Shown here: positions 17,093 to 26,457 of the stretch, one piece after another | Layout of the letters: the number at the start of each line of letters is the position of its first letter | Position numbering within the stretch: the first letter of the stretch is position 1 | Origin: Citricoccus zhacaiensis | GTDB taxonomy: Bacteria > Actinomycetota > Actinomycetes > Actinomycetales > Micrococcaceae | Assembly: GCF_014645315.1 (NCBI RefSeq) | Contig: NZ_BMLQ01000004.1 | Coordinates: forward strand, 248,001 to 312,000 | Direction of reading: 5' to 3' | DNA: 64,000 nucleotides | Notes under the pieces: model-generated | Database searches by the model: none | The model's input: the letters and a program-made list of their open reading frames with translations, nothing else | What the model was told of the DNA's origin: nothing | Made by a program: the position numbers and the translations under genes

Positions 17093-18490
17093 TCAGCCCA
17101 TGGCGCCAGCGAGGGCGAAGATCGCCCAGGCGATCACGAAGCCCATGACGCCGATGAGGGTCTCCAGCACCGTCCACGTCTTCAGGGTGGTCTTGACGTC
17201 CATCCCGAAGAACCGGCCGACCAGCCAGAAGCCGGAGTCGTTGACGTGGGAGGCCACCACGGAACCGGCGCCCACGGCGAGCACCATGGCGGCCAGCTGG
17301 ACGGCGTTGTAGTCCGCGGCGGCCACTCCGGCGCTCACCAGGCCGGCCGCGGTGGTCAGGGCCACGGTGGCCGAGCCCTGAGCGATGCGCAGCACGGCCG
17401 CGATGAGGAAGCCGGCGAGGATCAACGGCACACCCAGGTCAGACAGGGAGTCCTCCAGGGCGTCCCCGATACCGGAGGTGCGCAGCACGGAGCCGAACAT
17501 GCCGCCGGCGCCGGTGACGAGGATGACGGAGCACACCGGCCCGAGGGCACCCTCGAGGGTCTTCTCCAGGACGGACTTGTCGGTGCCGCGGGCCCGGCCC
17601 AGGACGACCGTGGCCACCAGTAGGGTGATCAGCAGGGCCACGGGGGTCTCGCCCAGGACGCGCAGGACCTGGAACCAGGTGGCCTCGCCCGTCCCCTCGG
17701 GCAGCATGCCGCCGCGGTTGAGGGTGTCCAGGCCGGTGTTGAGGAAGATCAGGATCATCGGCAGCAGCAGAACCAGGACCACGGTCACGAACCGCGGCGG
17801 GTTCTGCTCCTCATCTGCCCGTCCGAGCAGGGAGGGCACCGGCAGTTGCCAGCGCCGGCCGGCCCAGCGCCCGAAGAGGTAGCTGGTCACGTACCAAGTG
17901 GGCAGAGCGACCAGCAGACCGAGGAGCATCACGAGGCCGACGTTGGCCTCGAAGAACGTGGCGGCAGACACCGGCCCCGGGTGTGGCGGCAGGTAGATGT
18001 GCATGACGGAGAAGGCACCGGCCACCGGCAGCCCGTAGGACAGCACCGAGCCACCGAGGCGGCGCGCCACGGCGAAGACGACGGGCAGCATGACGACCAG
18101 GCCGGCGTCGAAGAAGATGGGGAAGCCGAACAGCAGGGATGCGACGCCGAGGGCGAAGGGGGCCCGTTTCTCACCGAACCAGCCGATGAGGGTATCCGCC
18201 AGGACCTTGGCGCCGCCGGACATCTCCACGAGCCGACCGAGCATCGCCCCCAGGCCCACCAGCAGGGCGACGGTGGCCAGGGTGCTGCCGAAGCCCTCCG
18301 TCGCCGTGGAGACCACGAGGTTCGCCGGGATTCCCGCGGCGAAGGCGGTCAGGACACTGACGAGGACGAGCGCGGGGAACGCGTGCATCCGCAGGTACAT
18401 GATGAGGAACAGCAACAGCACGATCGCTGCGGCGGCGATGCCGAGCAGCGGTCCGGCCCCCAGGGTAGGGGTCCATTCTTCGATGGTCAT
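17093..18490 (-). CDS. gntP: Gluconate:H+ symporter (GntP family)
   Basis: A 465-residue GntP-family permease with about 12-14 membrane helices and the family features LGAMLGRLVEMSGGA, HPGPVSAA (after YLPPH) and the C-terminal ASHVNDSGFWLVGRFFGMD. It imports D-gluconate. A Shine-Dalgarno GAAGG precedes the ATG. It lies 113 bases downstream of gntK on the same strand, so transport and phosphorylation are probably co-expressed, behind ispH. Confidence 0.92.
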   Translation of the reverse strand: MTIEEWTPTLGAGPLLGIAAAAIVLLLFLIMYLRMHAFPALVLVSVLTAFAAGIPANLVVSTATEGFGSTLATVALLVGLGAMLGRLVEMSGGAKVLADTLIGWFGEKRAPFALGVASLLFGFPIFFDAGLVVMLPVVFAVARRLGGSVLSYGLPVAGAFSVMHIYLPPHPGPVSAATFFEANVGLVMLLGLLVALPTWYVTSYLFGRWAGRRWQLPVPSLLGRADEEQNPPRFVTVVLVLLLPMILIFLNTGLDTLNRGGMLPEGTGEATWFQVLRVLGETPVALLITLLVATVVLGRARGTDKSVLEKTLEGALGPVCSVILVTGAGGMFGSVLRTSGIGDALEDSLSDLGVPLILAGFLIAAVLRIAQGSATVALTTAAGLVSAGVAAADYNAVQLAAMVLAVGAGSVVASHVNDSGFWLVGRFFGMDVKTTLKTWTVLETLIGVMGFVIAWAIFALAGAMG

Positions 18491-18603
18491 GGGTGGGCCT
18501 TCGGGTCGGAGCGCAGCCCGGCGGCCCGGTCAGGACGGGGGCTTCAGCGCATGATGGTTTGCCGCTTGCCGCCCCGGCACACGATGGTCAACGGCCGGCG
18601 GCC

Positions 18604-19134
18604 TCAGAGGTCGGCGACGATGGTCAGCGCCTGTTCGACAAGCTCGTCCACACTACCGGAGTTGACCAGCACCGCTCCGTCCTCGTCCGTCCCGAGTTCC
18701 TCGAGTGTCGCGAGCTGGCTGGGCACCAGCGAGGCCGGCATGAAGTGGCCCAGACGGTGTTCCATGCGATCCGTGATGACCGCCGGATCGCAGATGACGT
18801 GCAGGAAGAACACCCGGCCGGAGGCCTGGCGCAACAGGTCGCGGTAGGAACGCTTGAGCGCCGAGCAGGTGACGATGGTCCCGCCGGCGTTGGCCGCAGA
18901 GTCCATCCAGTCACGGATGGACTCCAGCCAGGGCGCGCGGTCCGCGTCTGTCAGCGGGGTCCCCGAACGCATCCTCTCGATGTTGGCGGGCGAGTGGAAC
19001 TCATCGGCCTCCGCGTAGGCGCGGTCCAGCTCCTTGGCCAGGCGCTCGGCCAGCGTGGTCTTGCCCGAGCCCGAGATGCCCATCAGGACCAGGTGGACAG
19101 GCTCCTGCACGGCTGCTGGTGTACCGGATGCCAT
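18604..19134 (-). CDS. gntK: Gluconokinase
   Basis: A 176-residue P-loop gluconokinase. Walker A is GISGSGKTT (residues 19-27), followed by the GntK-specific DEFHSPANIERMRSGTPLTD substrate region, and TCSALKRSYRDLLR. It makes 6-phosphogluconate for the pentose-phosphate pathway. Its ATG shares one base with the ispH stop (TGATG), so translation is coupled to ispH. gntP follows. Confidence 0.93.
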   Translation of the reverse strand: MASGTPAAVQEPVHLVLMGISGSGKTTLAERLAKELDRAYAEADEFHSPANIERMRSGTPLTDADRAPWLESIRDWMDSAANAGGTIVTCSALKRSYRDLLRQASGRVFFLHVICDPAVITDRMEHRLGHFMPASLVPSQLATLEELGTDEDGAVLVNSGSVDELVEQALTIVADL

Positions 19135-20276
19135 CAGTTGGCGGAGTTGGTCCGGCGGCCGCCGAGGGAGCGGTCGTTGTCCCCAACCTTCTTCATCTCG
19201 GCGCGGAGCTCCTTGGGCAGCGAGAAGATGATGTCCTCCTCGGCCGTGACGACCTCCTCCACGGTGCCGTAGCCGTACTCGGCGAGCAGCGTCAGCACCT
19301 CCTGCACCAGGACCTCCGGGACGGAGGCGCCGGAGGACAGGCCGACGGTGGCCACGCCCTCGAACCAGGACTCATCCACCTGATTGGCGAAGTCCACGCG
19401 CTCAGCACGCTGTGCACCGTACTCCACGGCGACCTCCTTGAGGCGCACGGAGTTCGAGGAGTTCGCGGAGCCGACCACGATCACGAGATCACAGGAGGGG
19501 GAGATCTTCTTGATGGCGGCCTGGCGGTTGGAGGTGGCGTAACAGATGTCATCCGAGGGTGGGTCCTGCAGGTTCGGGAACCGCTCGCGCAGGATCGAGA
19601 CGATCTCCAGGGTCTCGTCCACGCTCAGGGTCGTCTGGGACAGCCAGATCAGGTTGTCAGGGTCCTCCACCTCAACGGTCCGGGCCTCCTCCGGGTTGTT
19701 GACGATGGTCGTGTGGTCGGGGGCCTCACCGTAGGTACCCTCGACCTCCTCATGGCCCTCGTGGCCGATCAGCAGGATGCTGCGGTTCTGCTTGGCGAAC
19801 CGGACGGCCTCGCGGTGCACCTTGGTGACCAGCGGGCAGGTGGCGTCGATGGTCTGGAGGTTGCGTTCGGCGGCCTCGTTGACGACGGCCGGGGACACCC
19901 CGTGGGCGGAGAACACGGTCAGCGCACCCTCCGGCACCTCGTCCAGCTCCTCCACGAAAACCACGCCCTGCTGCTCGAGGGTGTCCACCACGTGCCGGTT
20001 GTGGACGATCTCCTTGCGCACGTAGACGGGCGCCCCGTGGTGCTCGAGGGCCTTCTCCACGGCGATGACGGCGCGGTCCACGCCGGCGCAGTAGCCGCGC
20101 GGCGCGGCCAGCATGACCTTCTTGTCCCCGCTCACGACGGCGGCGGCCTCCACATCCTCGCGGGTGCGGCGGGCACGGGGCACCTGGGGCATCCCGATGG
20201 CGACCGGCGAACCGGCGGTGGGGGCGGGGGCGGCAGCGGCTGCGGAGGGAACGGCTGCTGAGAGAACGGCGGACAT
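19134..20276 (-). CDS. ispH: 4-hydroxy-3-methylbut-2-enyl diphosphate reductase (IspH/LytB)
   Basis: Last enzyme of the MEP isoprenoid pathway, an Fe-S reductase giving IPP and DMAPP. Three cluster Cys are in [21 protein letters not shown] and the [11 protein letters not shown] region; HGAP and SAHGV supply the substrate His, and the catalytic TTLS/E region is present. The first 45 residues are an Ala/Pro-rich extension. The ATG at 20276 lies seven bases after TAGACT, a leaderless promoter; an upstream ATG is unlikely. First gene of ispH-gntK-gntP. Confidence 0.95.
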   Translation of the reverse strand: MSAVLSAAVPSAAAAAPAPTAGSPVAIGMPQVPRARRTREDVEAAAVVSGDKKVMLAAPRGYCAGVDRAVIAVEKALEHHGAPVYVRKEIVHNRHVVDTLEQQGVVFVEELDEVPEGALTVFSAHGVSPAVVNEAAERNLQTIDATCPLVTKVHREAVRFAKQNRSILLIGHEGHEEVEGTYGEAPDHTTIVNNPEEARTVEVEDPDNLIWLSQTTLSVDETLEIVSILRERFPNLQDPPSDDICYATSNRQAAIKKISPSCDLVIVVGSANSSNSVRLKEVAVEYGAQRAERVDFANQVDESWFEGVATVGLSSGASVPEVLVQEVLTLLAEYGYGTVEEVVTAEEDIIFSLPKELRAEMKKVGDNDRSLGGRRTNSAN

Positions 20277-20330
20277 ATGTTCCAGTCTACCGGCGTACCG
20301 GGCACGGGCCACCTGCGGGTGAGGCACGCC

Positions 20331-21320
20331 TCAATGCCCGGTGCGGCCCCCGGAGCGCAAGCCGGAAGCCAGGCCCACGAGCAGGCCGAGCGCGGCGACC
20401 ACCCCGCCGCCCACGATCAGGATCAGGGTGTCCGGCATCGCGTAGTCGCGGATACCCTCCAGCAGCGACTCGGCGGCGACCCGGGCGATGCCCTGCAAGT
20501 CTGTGGCGGGCTCCATCCGTCCCAGTGCCCACCGGCTGACTCCCCCGGCTGCCAGGACCGCGAGGCCGGCGATGAACAGCGGGGTGCCCTTCCGGCGGCG
20601 CGGCGCTGCCCATAACGCCAACAAGGTCAGCACGGCGGCTGTTCCGGCCAGCCAGGGCCAGCGGTACAGGTTGTCCACGACCAGAACGACGGCGTCCATG
20701 GGCACCGTGTCGGGGTCCGGAACGGCGAGGTCCACGGACAGCAGCGACTCCCCCGTCTCGCCAGCACCTGCGTCCATCCCCTCCCGCAGCATCTCCGCCA
20801 CGGCCTCGCCGCCGGGCACCCCGGAGATGGCCTCGGCCATCCGGTCCAGACCGAGGTCCACGAGCGGTGCCGCCTGCAGGTGTACGGTGCCGGACACAGC
20901 AGCCTCCGCACCTCCGCCGTCCGCCGCACCGCCAGCACCCGAGGTGCCGGCCGGCGTCGTGCCCTCGGTGGCGAGGCGGTCGATGCGGCTGACCCAGTCC
21001 AGTCGGGTCTCCTCCAGGACCGCGGACCAGGCCGCCGGGAAGCGGTCGTCCTCGACGAGGCCGCTGGCGACCCCCTCCACGAGCCTGGAGGCGGCAGACT
21101 GGGCGAATCCCGGCATCTCCTCCGGCAACTGGTCCTCGACGAGCGAGCTGATCTCCCCGGGCAGGGCCTCCCGCAGCTGTGGGTCCTCGGACATCGGGGC
21201 GGCGATCTGCTGCAGCGGCCCCGGGGTGTAGACCAAAGCCTCGGCCCGGGCCCCCACGAGGGACAGGGCCGCGAGCAGGCCGGCGAGCACGGCCAGCAGG
21301 ATGGACAGTACCGTGCGCAT
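20331..21320 (-). CDS. Hypothetical membrane protein
   Basis: A 329-residue protein I do not recognise as a named family. A first hydrophobic helix (residues 5-28) is followed by an acidic extracytoplasmic domain of about 195 residues with a Gly/Ala linker near 120-140, then three further helices (about 215-240, 247-268, 298-318) and a short basic tail. The layout resembles actinobacterial membrane proteins with an external helical domain. Shine-Dalgarno GGAG precedes the ATG. Divergent from xseA; not obviously linked to ispH, which is 54 bases downstream with its own promoter. Confidence 0.75.
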   Translation of the reverse strand: MRTVLSILLAVLAGLLAALSLVGARAEALVYTPGPLQQIAAPMSEDPQLREALPGEISSLVEDQLPEEMPGFAQSAASRLVEGVASGLVEDDRFPAAWSAVLEETRLDWVSRIDRLATEGTTPAGTSGAGGAADGGGAEAAVSGTVHLQAAPLVDLGLDRMAEAISGVPGGEAVAEMLREGMDAGAGETGESLLSVDLAVPDPDTVPMDAVVLVVDNLYRWPWLAGTAAVLTLLALWAAPRRRKGTPLFIAGLAVLAAGGVSRWALGRMEPATDLQGIARVAAESLLEGIRDYAMPDTLILIVGGGVVAALGLLVGLASGLRSGGRTGH

Positions 21321-21435
21321 GTTGGCTCCGTTCGCTCAGGTGGATGTAGCCAGGGTGGCACACGTCGGGCGTATCCCGTCCTAGCCTAGAGAGAGAATGG
21401 CATGACGACCCTGCCACCGAGGAGACACATCACGC

Positions 21436-22749
21436 ATGGACGACCAGCCGTCACCGGTACCCCTCCCGGCCACCGCCTCCGGGACCGCGCCGGATGCCCC
21501 GTGGCCGCTGCGGGTCCTCTCGGAGAACCTCAAGAAGTACTTCGAGCGTGCTCCGGAGGCCTGGATCGAGGGGCAGCTGATCGAGTTCAAGGTGATTCGC
21601 GGCAATGCCTGGATGACCCTGCGTGACCTGGACGAGGATTACTCGCTGCCGGTGACCGCCTGGCGGAATGTGGCCTCCACTCTAGAGGGCGCAGTGGAGC
21701 AGGGCTCCCGCGTGGTGGCCTGCGTCAGACCCAGCTTCTACACGAAGACCGGCCGGCTGAACATGATCGCCTCCGCCATGCGGCCGGTCGGCATCGGGGA
21801 CCTGCTGGCCCGGGTGGAGAAGCTCCGCCGCACGCTGGAGGCCGAGGGCCTGACCTCGGCGGCCCGCAAACGGCCGCTGCCCGTGCTGCCGCACCTGATC
21901 GGCTTGGTCACGGGCAAGAACTCGGACGCCCTCAAGGACGTCATGCGCAACGCCCACCTTCGCTGGCCCGAGGCCCGCTTCGAGGTCCGCGAGGTGGCCG
22001 TGCAGGGGGCGAACGCGCCGGCGGAGGTGATGGCCGCCGTCGCCGAGCTGGACGCCCACCCGGAGGTGGACGTGATCATCATCGCCCGCGGTGGCGGCGC
22101 ACTCGAGGAGGTCGTGCTGCCGTTCTCGGACGAGGCCCTCGTCCGCGCCGTGGCCGCCACGCGCACCCCGGTGGTCTCCGCCATCGGGCACGAGGCCGAC
22201 CGCCCCGTACTGGATGACGTGGCCGATGTGCGGGCCTCCACCCCCACGGACGCCGCCAAGCGAGTGGTCCCGGACGCCACGCTCGAGCGTGAGGCGATCT
22301 CCGCGGCCCGGATGCGCCTGGCCTCCGGCGTGGAACGCCTGGTGCTGCAGGAGTCCCAGTCCCTGCAGGCTCTGCGCACCCGGCCCGTGATGGCCCAACC
22401 GGAACGTCTGGTGGACGAACGCGCACAGGACCTGGAGCGGTGGCGGGGGCGGGCCCGCACCTCGCTCTCCGGCCGGCTGGACCGGGAGCACGACGCCGTA
22501 GGGCACCTGCGCGCGAGGGTGCGGTCCCTGTCCCCCCAGAAGACCCTGGACCGCGGCTATGCGGTCGTCCAGCACGAGGGCGAGGTGGTCCGCCACGCTG
22601 GCCGGGTCGCCGTCGGGGACCGGCTGGACATCCTGGTGGCCGCCGGCCGGGTGGGCGCCACCGTCACGGACACCACCGATCCCGCTGATGCTGCCGACCA
22701 CACCGACATCACCTCAACCACGACCACGACCACCGAGGAGACCGCATGA
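21436..22749 (+). CDS. xseA: Exodeoxyribonuclease VII large subunit
   Basis: A 437-residue XseA. N-terminal OB-fold ([20 protein letters not shown] through [14 protein letters not shown]), then the nuclease domain with [32 protein letters not shown] and [28 protein letters not shown], the exonuclease VII core. The C-terminal helical part ends with [13 protein letters not shown]. Degrades single-stranded DNA from both ends with XseB. GAGGAG precedes the ATG by 11 bases, and the xseB start overlaps its stop. Confidence 0.96.
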   Translation: MDDQPSPVPLPATASGTAPDAPWPLRVLSENLKKYFERAPEAWIEGQLIEFKVIRGNAWMTLRDLDEDYSLPVTAWRNVASTLEGAVEQGSRVVACVRPSFYTKTGRLNMIASAMRPVGIGDLLARVEKLRRTLEAEGLTSAARKRPLPVLPHLIGLVTGKNSDALKDVMRNAHLRWPEARFEVREVAVQGANAPAEVMAAVAELDAHPEVDVIIIARGGGALEEVVLPFSDEALVRAVAATRTPVVSAIGHEADRPVLDDVADVRASTPTDAAKRVVPDATLEREAISAARMRLASGVERLVLQESQSLQALRTRPVMAQPERLVDERAQDLERWRGRARTSLSGRLDREHDAVGHLRARVRSLSPQKTLDRGYAVVQHEGEVVRHAGRVAVGDRLDILVAAGRVGATVTDTTDPADAADHTDITSTTTTTTEETA

Positions 22750-23039
22750 GCGACGCGACCGAGAACACCGACCCCACTACCTCGGGTCCGGAGGGAGCCG
22801 CCGTGGGGGGGTTCTCCGCGGCGGACACCTCGGACATCGCCACCCTCAGCTATGAGCAGGCACGGTCCGAACTCGTCGAGACGGTGACCCGGCTGGAGAC
22901 CGGCGGGGCCGGCCTGGAGGAGTCCCTGGCCCTCTGGGAGCGGGGCGAAGCCCTCGCCGACCGCTGCGAAGAGTGGTTGAACGGGGCCCGGGCGAAGCTC
23001 GACGAGGTCCGGGCCAAGACGGCCGACCGAACGGACTGA
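22746..23039 (+). CDS. xseB: Exodeoxyribonuclease VII small subunit
   Basis: A 97-residue XseB with the conserved helical pair [18 protein letters not shown] and [23 protein letters not shown]. The first 35 residues are Gly/Thr-rich. The start overlaps the xseA stop (ATGA), which gives coupled synthesis of the large excess of small subunit needed by the holoenzyme. Confidence 0.95.
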   Translation: MSDATENTDPTTSGPEGAAVGGFSAADTSDIATLSYEQARSELVETVTRLETGGAGLEESLALWERGEALADRCEEWLNGARAKLDEVRAKTADRTD

Positions 23040-23109
23040 AGATCCGCCCGGCCACAGCCGGGCCGGGATCGGACGGCCCGGCCAGGCGGTCTGACCGGTT
23101 CAGGCGGAC

Positions 23110-23679
23110 TCAGGCGGTCTGGCCGGAGTGCTTTCCCTCGGCGAACTCCTCCACCATCTTGGCGTTGAAGGCGTCCAGGTCACCCGGGTTGCGGCTGGTG
23201 GTCAGACCCTGGTCCACCACCACCTGCTCGTCCACCCAGGTGGCGCCGGCATTCTTCAGGTCCTCGGAGAGCGAGTGGTAGCTGGTGAGCTTGCGCCCCT
23301 GGACCACGCCGGCATTGATGAGGGTCCACGGTGCGTGGCAGATGGCCGCCACCGGCTTGTGCGCCTCGAAGAACCCGCGAACGAATTCCTGGACACTGGC
23401 GTCCACGCGGAGTGCATCCGCGTTCAAGGTGCCGCCGGGCATGACCAGGCCGTCGAAATCCGAGGCAGAGACGGAACCGGCGGCGTGATCGACGGTGAAG
23501 GTGTCCCCGTGCTCCCAGTCACCGTTCATGGCGGTGATGGTGCCGGGCTCGACCGAGACGAGCCGGGGCTGTCCCCCGGCGGCGATGACGGCATCCCACG
23601 GCGAGGTGAGTTCGACCTGCTCCACCCCACGGGTGGCGAGGAAGGCAATGGACTTTCCCTGGAGCTGCTGTGTAGTCAT
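23110..23679 (-). CDS. PfpI/DJ-1 family protein (type 1 glutamine amidotransferase fold)
   Basis: A 189-residue DJ-1/PfpI protein. The nucleophile elbow AICHAPW has Cys 114 and His 115, and an acidic partner is likely in the 20-25 region (EQVEL). YraA/YhbO-type members act in stress protection or as deglycase/protease-like hydrolases. ATG at 23679 follows TAGGGT by five bases, a leaderless pattern. Divergent from the OFA transporter gene, convergent with xseB. Confidence 0.9.
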   Translation of the reverse strand: MTTQQLQGKSIAFLATRGVEQVELTSPWDAVIAAGGQPRLVSVEPGTITAMNGDWEHGDTFTVDHAAGSVSASDFDGLVMPGGTLNADALRVDASVQEFVRGFFEAHKPVAAICHAPWTLINAGVVQGRKLTSYHSLSEDLKNAGATWVDEQVVVDQGLTTSRNPGDLDAFNAKMVEEFAEGKHSGQTA

Positions 23680-23751
23680 GCCCCACCCTAAGCACGTTCC
23701 CCCGGGGCCAGTGCAAGCCCTGTTCGCCGACGGCGGCACGCAACGCCTTCA

Positions 23752-23780
23752 TTGACCTCGTGATATCACGGGGCTAGCCT
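23752..23780 (+). promoter_or_regulatory. TTGACC-N17-TAGCCT promoter with palindromic operator CGTGATATCACG in its spacer
   Basis: -35 TTGACC (23752-23757), 17-base spacer, -10 TAGCCT (23775-23780). The 12-bp perfect palindrome 23759-23770 fills the spacer, a classic repressor position. Transcription from about 23787 gives a 100-base leader to the transporter ATG. The regulator is not in the window. Confidence 0.65.
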
Positions 23781-23886
23781 CTGCAAGGTTGAAGCGAAAA
23801 ACGTCATGAGCATCACTCAAGGCAACACAACCGCCGGTTGACCACGCACCTCTGGTCGCTGGCAATTCGGAGGGGACCGCACCGTC

Positions 23887-25248
23887 ATGCCCAACATCCT
23901 TGATCGAGAGGCCATTGTTGCCCCTCGACAATTCAACCGCTGGCTGATCCCGGCCGCCGCACTGGCGATCCACCTGTGCATCGGCCAGGTCTATGCCTTC
24001 AGCGTCTTCAAGATCCCCATGATGGGCCACTTCGGCACCGGTGAGGTCGCCGTCGGGTGGATCTTCTCCGTGGCGATCGCCATGCTCGGCCTGGCCGCGG
24101 CCTTCGGGGGTACCTGGGTGGAGCGTTCCGGGCCCCGCAAGTCCATGGTCGTCGCCGGTTCCTTCTGGGTGGTCGGCTTCCTCGTGGCCACCCTGGGCCT
24201 GGCCACCGACCAGCTCTGGCTGGTCTATCTGGGCTACGGCGTGATCGGCGGCATCGGCCTCGGCATCGGATACATCTCCCCCGTGTCCACGCTCATGAAG
24301 TGGTTTCCGGACCGGCCGGGCCTGGCCACCGGCCTGGCCATCATGGGCTTCGGCGGCGGCGCGCTCATCGCCAGCCCCATGTCCAACGGCTTGATGTCCT
24401 TCTTCGGAGGCGGATCCGAGGCCGAGCAGCTGGAAGCGGGCCTCATGCAGACCTTCCTGACGCTGGCCGGCATCTACGCCGTGGTCATCGCCCTCGGTGC
24501 GATCGTGATCCGTGTCCCCCATCCGGACTGGAAGCCCACCGGTTGGGATCCCTCGAAGGCCGCCAGCAAGCCGATGCAGACCAAGGGCAACGTGTCCGCC
24601 AACTCGGCCCTGAAGACACGGCAATTCTGGTTGCTGTGGATCGTCCTGTTCTGCAACGTCACGGCCGGCATCGGCATCCTGGAGAACGCTGCCCCGATGA
24701 TCCAGGACTACTTCGATTGGATCACCCCGGCCGCGGCCGCTGGCTTCGTCGGCCTGTTGTCCATCGCGAACATGGCCGGTCGGTTCGTCTGGTCCACCAC
24801 TTCGGACTACTGGGGACGAAAGAACAACTACATGATGTACCTGGGCATCGGGCTGGCCATGTATCTGGTCATCGCCCTCATGGGTGGGGCCAATCTGGTG
24901 GTCTTCATCATCGCCACCATGGTCATCATCTCCTTCTACGGCGGTGGCTTCTCCACCGTGCCGGCCTATCTGAAGGACATGTTCGGCGTGTACCAGGTCG
25001 GGGCCATCCACGGGCGTCTGCTGACCGCGTGGTCAGCGGCCGGTGTGGCCGGTCCGCTGATCGTCAACAGCGTCATCGAGGCGCAGGCCGCAGCCGGACT
25101 CACCGGAGCCGACCTCTACACCGCCTCGCTGTACATCATGGTCGGCCTGCTGGCCGTCGGCTTCATCGCCAACCTGCTGGTCCGTCCGGTCGACAAGAAA
25201 CACTACGTGCCTGAGGATCGGGTGCGCGAGAAGGAGCCCATCACATGA
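23887..25248 (+). CDS. OFA-family MFS transporter (oxalate/formate antiporter type)
   Basis: A 453-residue MFS carrier with twelve helices. The start RQFNRWLIPAAALAIHLCIG and the motif QVYAFSVFKIPM are typical of OFA (oxalate:formate antiporter) members; WVERSGPRKSM is the loop 2-3 MFS motif, and a second GRFVWSTTSDYWGRKN occurs after the central loop. Substrate in actinobacteria is not certain (oxalate, formate, pyruvate and others are possible). GGAGGGG precedes the ATG. Its stop overlaps the ATG of a 64-residue partner. Confidence 0.9.
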   Translation: MPNILDREAIVAPRQFNRWLIPAAALAIHLCIGQVYAFSVFKIPMMGHFGTGEVAVGWIFSVAIAMLGLAAAFGGTWVERSGPRKSMVVAGSFWVVGFLVATLGLATDQLWLVYLGYGVIGGIGLGIGYISPVSTLMKWFPDRPGLATGLAIMGFGGGALIASPMSNGLMSFFGGGSEAEQLEAGLMQTFLTLAGIYAVVIALGAIVIRVPHPDWKPTGWDPSKAASKPMQTKGNVSANSALKTRQFWLLWIVLFCNVTAGIGILENAAPMIQDYFDWITPAAAAGFVGLLSIANMAGRFVWSTTSDYWGRKNNYMMYLGIGLAMYLVIALMGGANLVVFIIATMVIISFYGGGFSTVPAYLKDMFGVYQVGAIHGRLLTAWSAAGVAGPLIVNSVIEAQAAAGLTGADLYTASLYIMVGLLAVGFIANLLVRPVDKKHYVPEDRVREKEPIT

Positions 25249-25439
25249 GCAACAGCACCGAGAACTCCCACGAGGACCTCTCCCGGGCCGAGGCTGCCGC
25301 CGGCGGCAGCGCCCCGGCCCGAGACACCGGCGGTCCGTACCGCGCCGTGGCCGTCTTCCTCGCGCTGATCGTCATCGCGGCCCTGGCCTACGGCCTGATC
25401 GACACGGGCATCAAGGCCTCGGCGCTTTTCACCGGCTGA
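25245..25439 (+). CDS. MFS transporter small subunit-like protein (64 aa, one membrane helix)
   Basis: A 64-residue protein with a hydrophilic N-terminal half (Ser/Glu/Ala-rich) and a single C-terminal helix (residues 27-52, YRAVAVFLALIVIAALAYGL). It begins in the stop of the OFA transporter (ATGA). Small one-helix proteins in this exact position are known next to OFA carriers and are annotated as MFS small subunits; they presumably assemble with or stabilise the carrier. Too short for motif analysis, but the tight coupling supports it as real. Confidence 0.8.
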   Translation: MSNSTENSHEDLSRAEAAAGGSAPARDTGGPYRAVAVFLALIVIAALAYGLIDTGIKASALFTG

Positions 25440-25467
25440 GACCGAGCGTCCTTCACAGACCGACGAC

Positions 25468-25511
25468 GGACCGGGGGCCGTGCACTGGATCCGGTGCACG
25501 GCCCCCGGTCC
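25468..25511. terminator. 18-bp perfect stem terminator
   Basis: An 18-base arm (25468-25485) pairs perfectly with 25494-25511 around an 8-base loop. It lies between the convergent OFA pair and ppk2 and can serve both. Confidence 0.9.
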
Positions 25512-25550
25512 GTCTGCATGCGGCCGTATCAGGTAGGGATCGACTGACTA

Positions 25551-26447
25551 TCAGCTGGCGGCGAGACGCTTCTGCTCTGCCGCCACGTCGAAATCGGCCG
25601 GCGGCCAGTCCAGGTTCATACCCTCCAGCACGCTGATCATCAGCTCCTGGACGGCGATCCGCGAGTACCACTTGCGGTTGGCCGGGACGATGAACCAGGG
25701 AGCGTCATCGGTGTCCGTCTCGCCGATGGCGGCCCGGTACGCCTCCATGTACTCGTCCCAATACGCCCGTTCATCCACATCTGAGGGGCTGTACTTCCAG
25801 AACTTGTCCGGGCGCTGCAGCCGCTCAGCCAGGCGCTCCTTCTGCTCATCCTTGGACAGGTGCAGCATGACCTTGATGATGCGGGTTCCACCCGCCACGA
25901 GTTCCTGCTCGAACGCACGGATGTCCGCGTAGCGTTGCTCGATCTCCTCCATCGGAACCAGTCCGCGGACCCGGTGGATCAGCACATCCTCGTAGTGAGA
26001 CCGGTCCCAGACGCCCACGTAGCCGTCCTGCGGGACATGCGGGCGGATGCGCCAGAGGAAGTGCTGCTGCTTCTCCTCCTCGGTGGGAGCCTTGAAGGCC
26101 GCGTCCTCCACCCCCTGGGGGTCCATCGCGCCGATCACGTGCCGCATGATCCCGCCCTTGCCGGCGGTGTCCATCGCCTGGACCACCAGTAGCAGGGAGC
26201 GGCCCCGCCCGTGCTCGTCCAGGGTGCCGGCCACGCCGTTGGCGTAGAGCAGCTCCTGGAGTTCGGCCAGCCGTTCGGCACGGGCCTGGAGGGTGGCCTC
26301 CCCCTCGGCCTTGCCGCCGAGGTAGCCCGGTTTGGTGTCCGGGTCCACGTCGACCGGCCCCAAGGGCGCCGGGGGCTCCGGCGCCCCCGGCGCACCATCA
26401 GAGGAGCGGGCCCGCAGCACACGCCACGGGTCCAGATTGAACTCCAT
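25551..26447 (-). CDS. ppk2: Polyphosphate kinase 2
   Basis: A 298-residue PPK2-family kinase. Walker A is QAMDTAGKGG (about residues 110-119), the lid module is WDRSHYEDVL, and the C-terminal WFIVPANRKWYSRIAVQEL is the family signature. Transfers phosphate between polyphosphate and nucleoside mono- or diphosphates; the subclass is not decided here. ATG at 26447 precedes a Pro-rich linker. It starts 10 bases after the aminotransferase stop, so both share one transcript. Confidence 0.92.
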   Translation of the reverse strand: MEFNLDPWRVLRARSSDGAPGAPEPPAPLGPVDVDPDTKPGYLGGKAEGEATLQARAERLAELQELLYANGVAGTLDEHGRGRSLLLVVQAMDTAGKGGIMRHVIGAMDPQGVEDAAFKAPTEEEKQQHFLWRIRPHVPQDGYVGVWDRSHYEDVLIHRVRGLVPMEEIEQRYADIRAFEQELVAGGTRIIKVMLHLSKDEQKERLAERLQRPDKFWKYSPSDVDERAYWDEYMEAYRAAIGETDTDDAPWFIVPANRKWYSRIAVQELMISVLEGMNLDWPPADFDVAAEQKRLAAS

Positions 26448-26457
26448 CACGTGCCTT

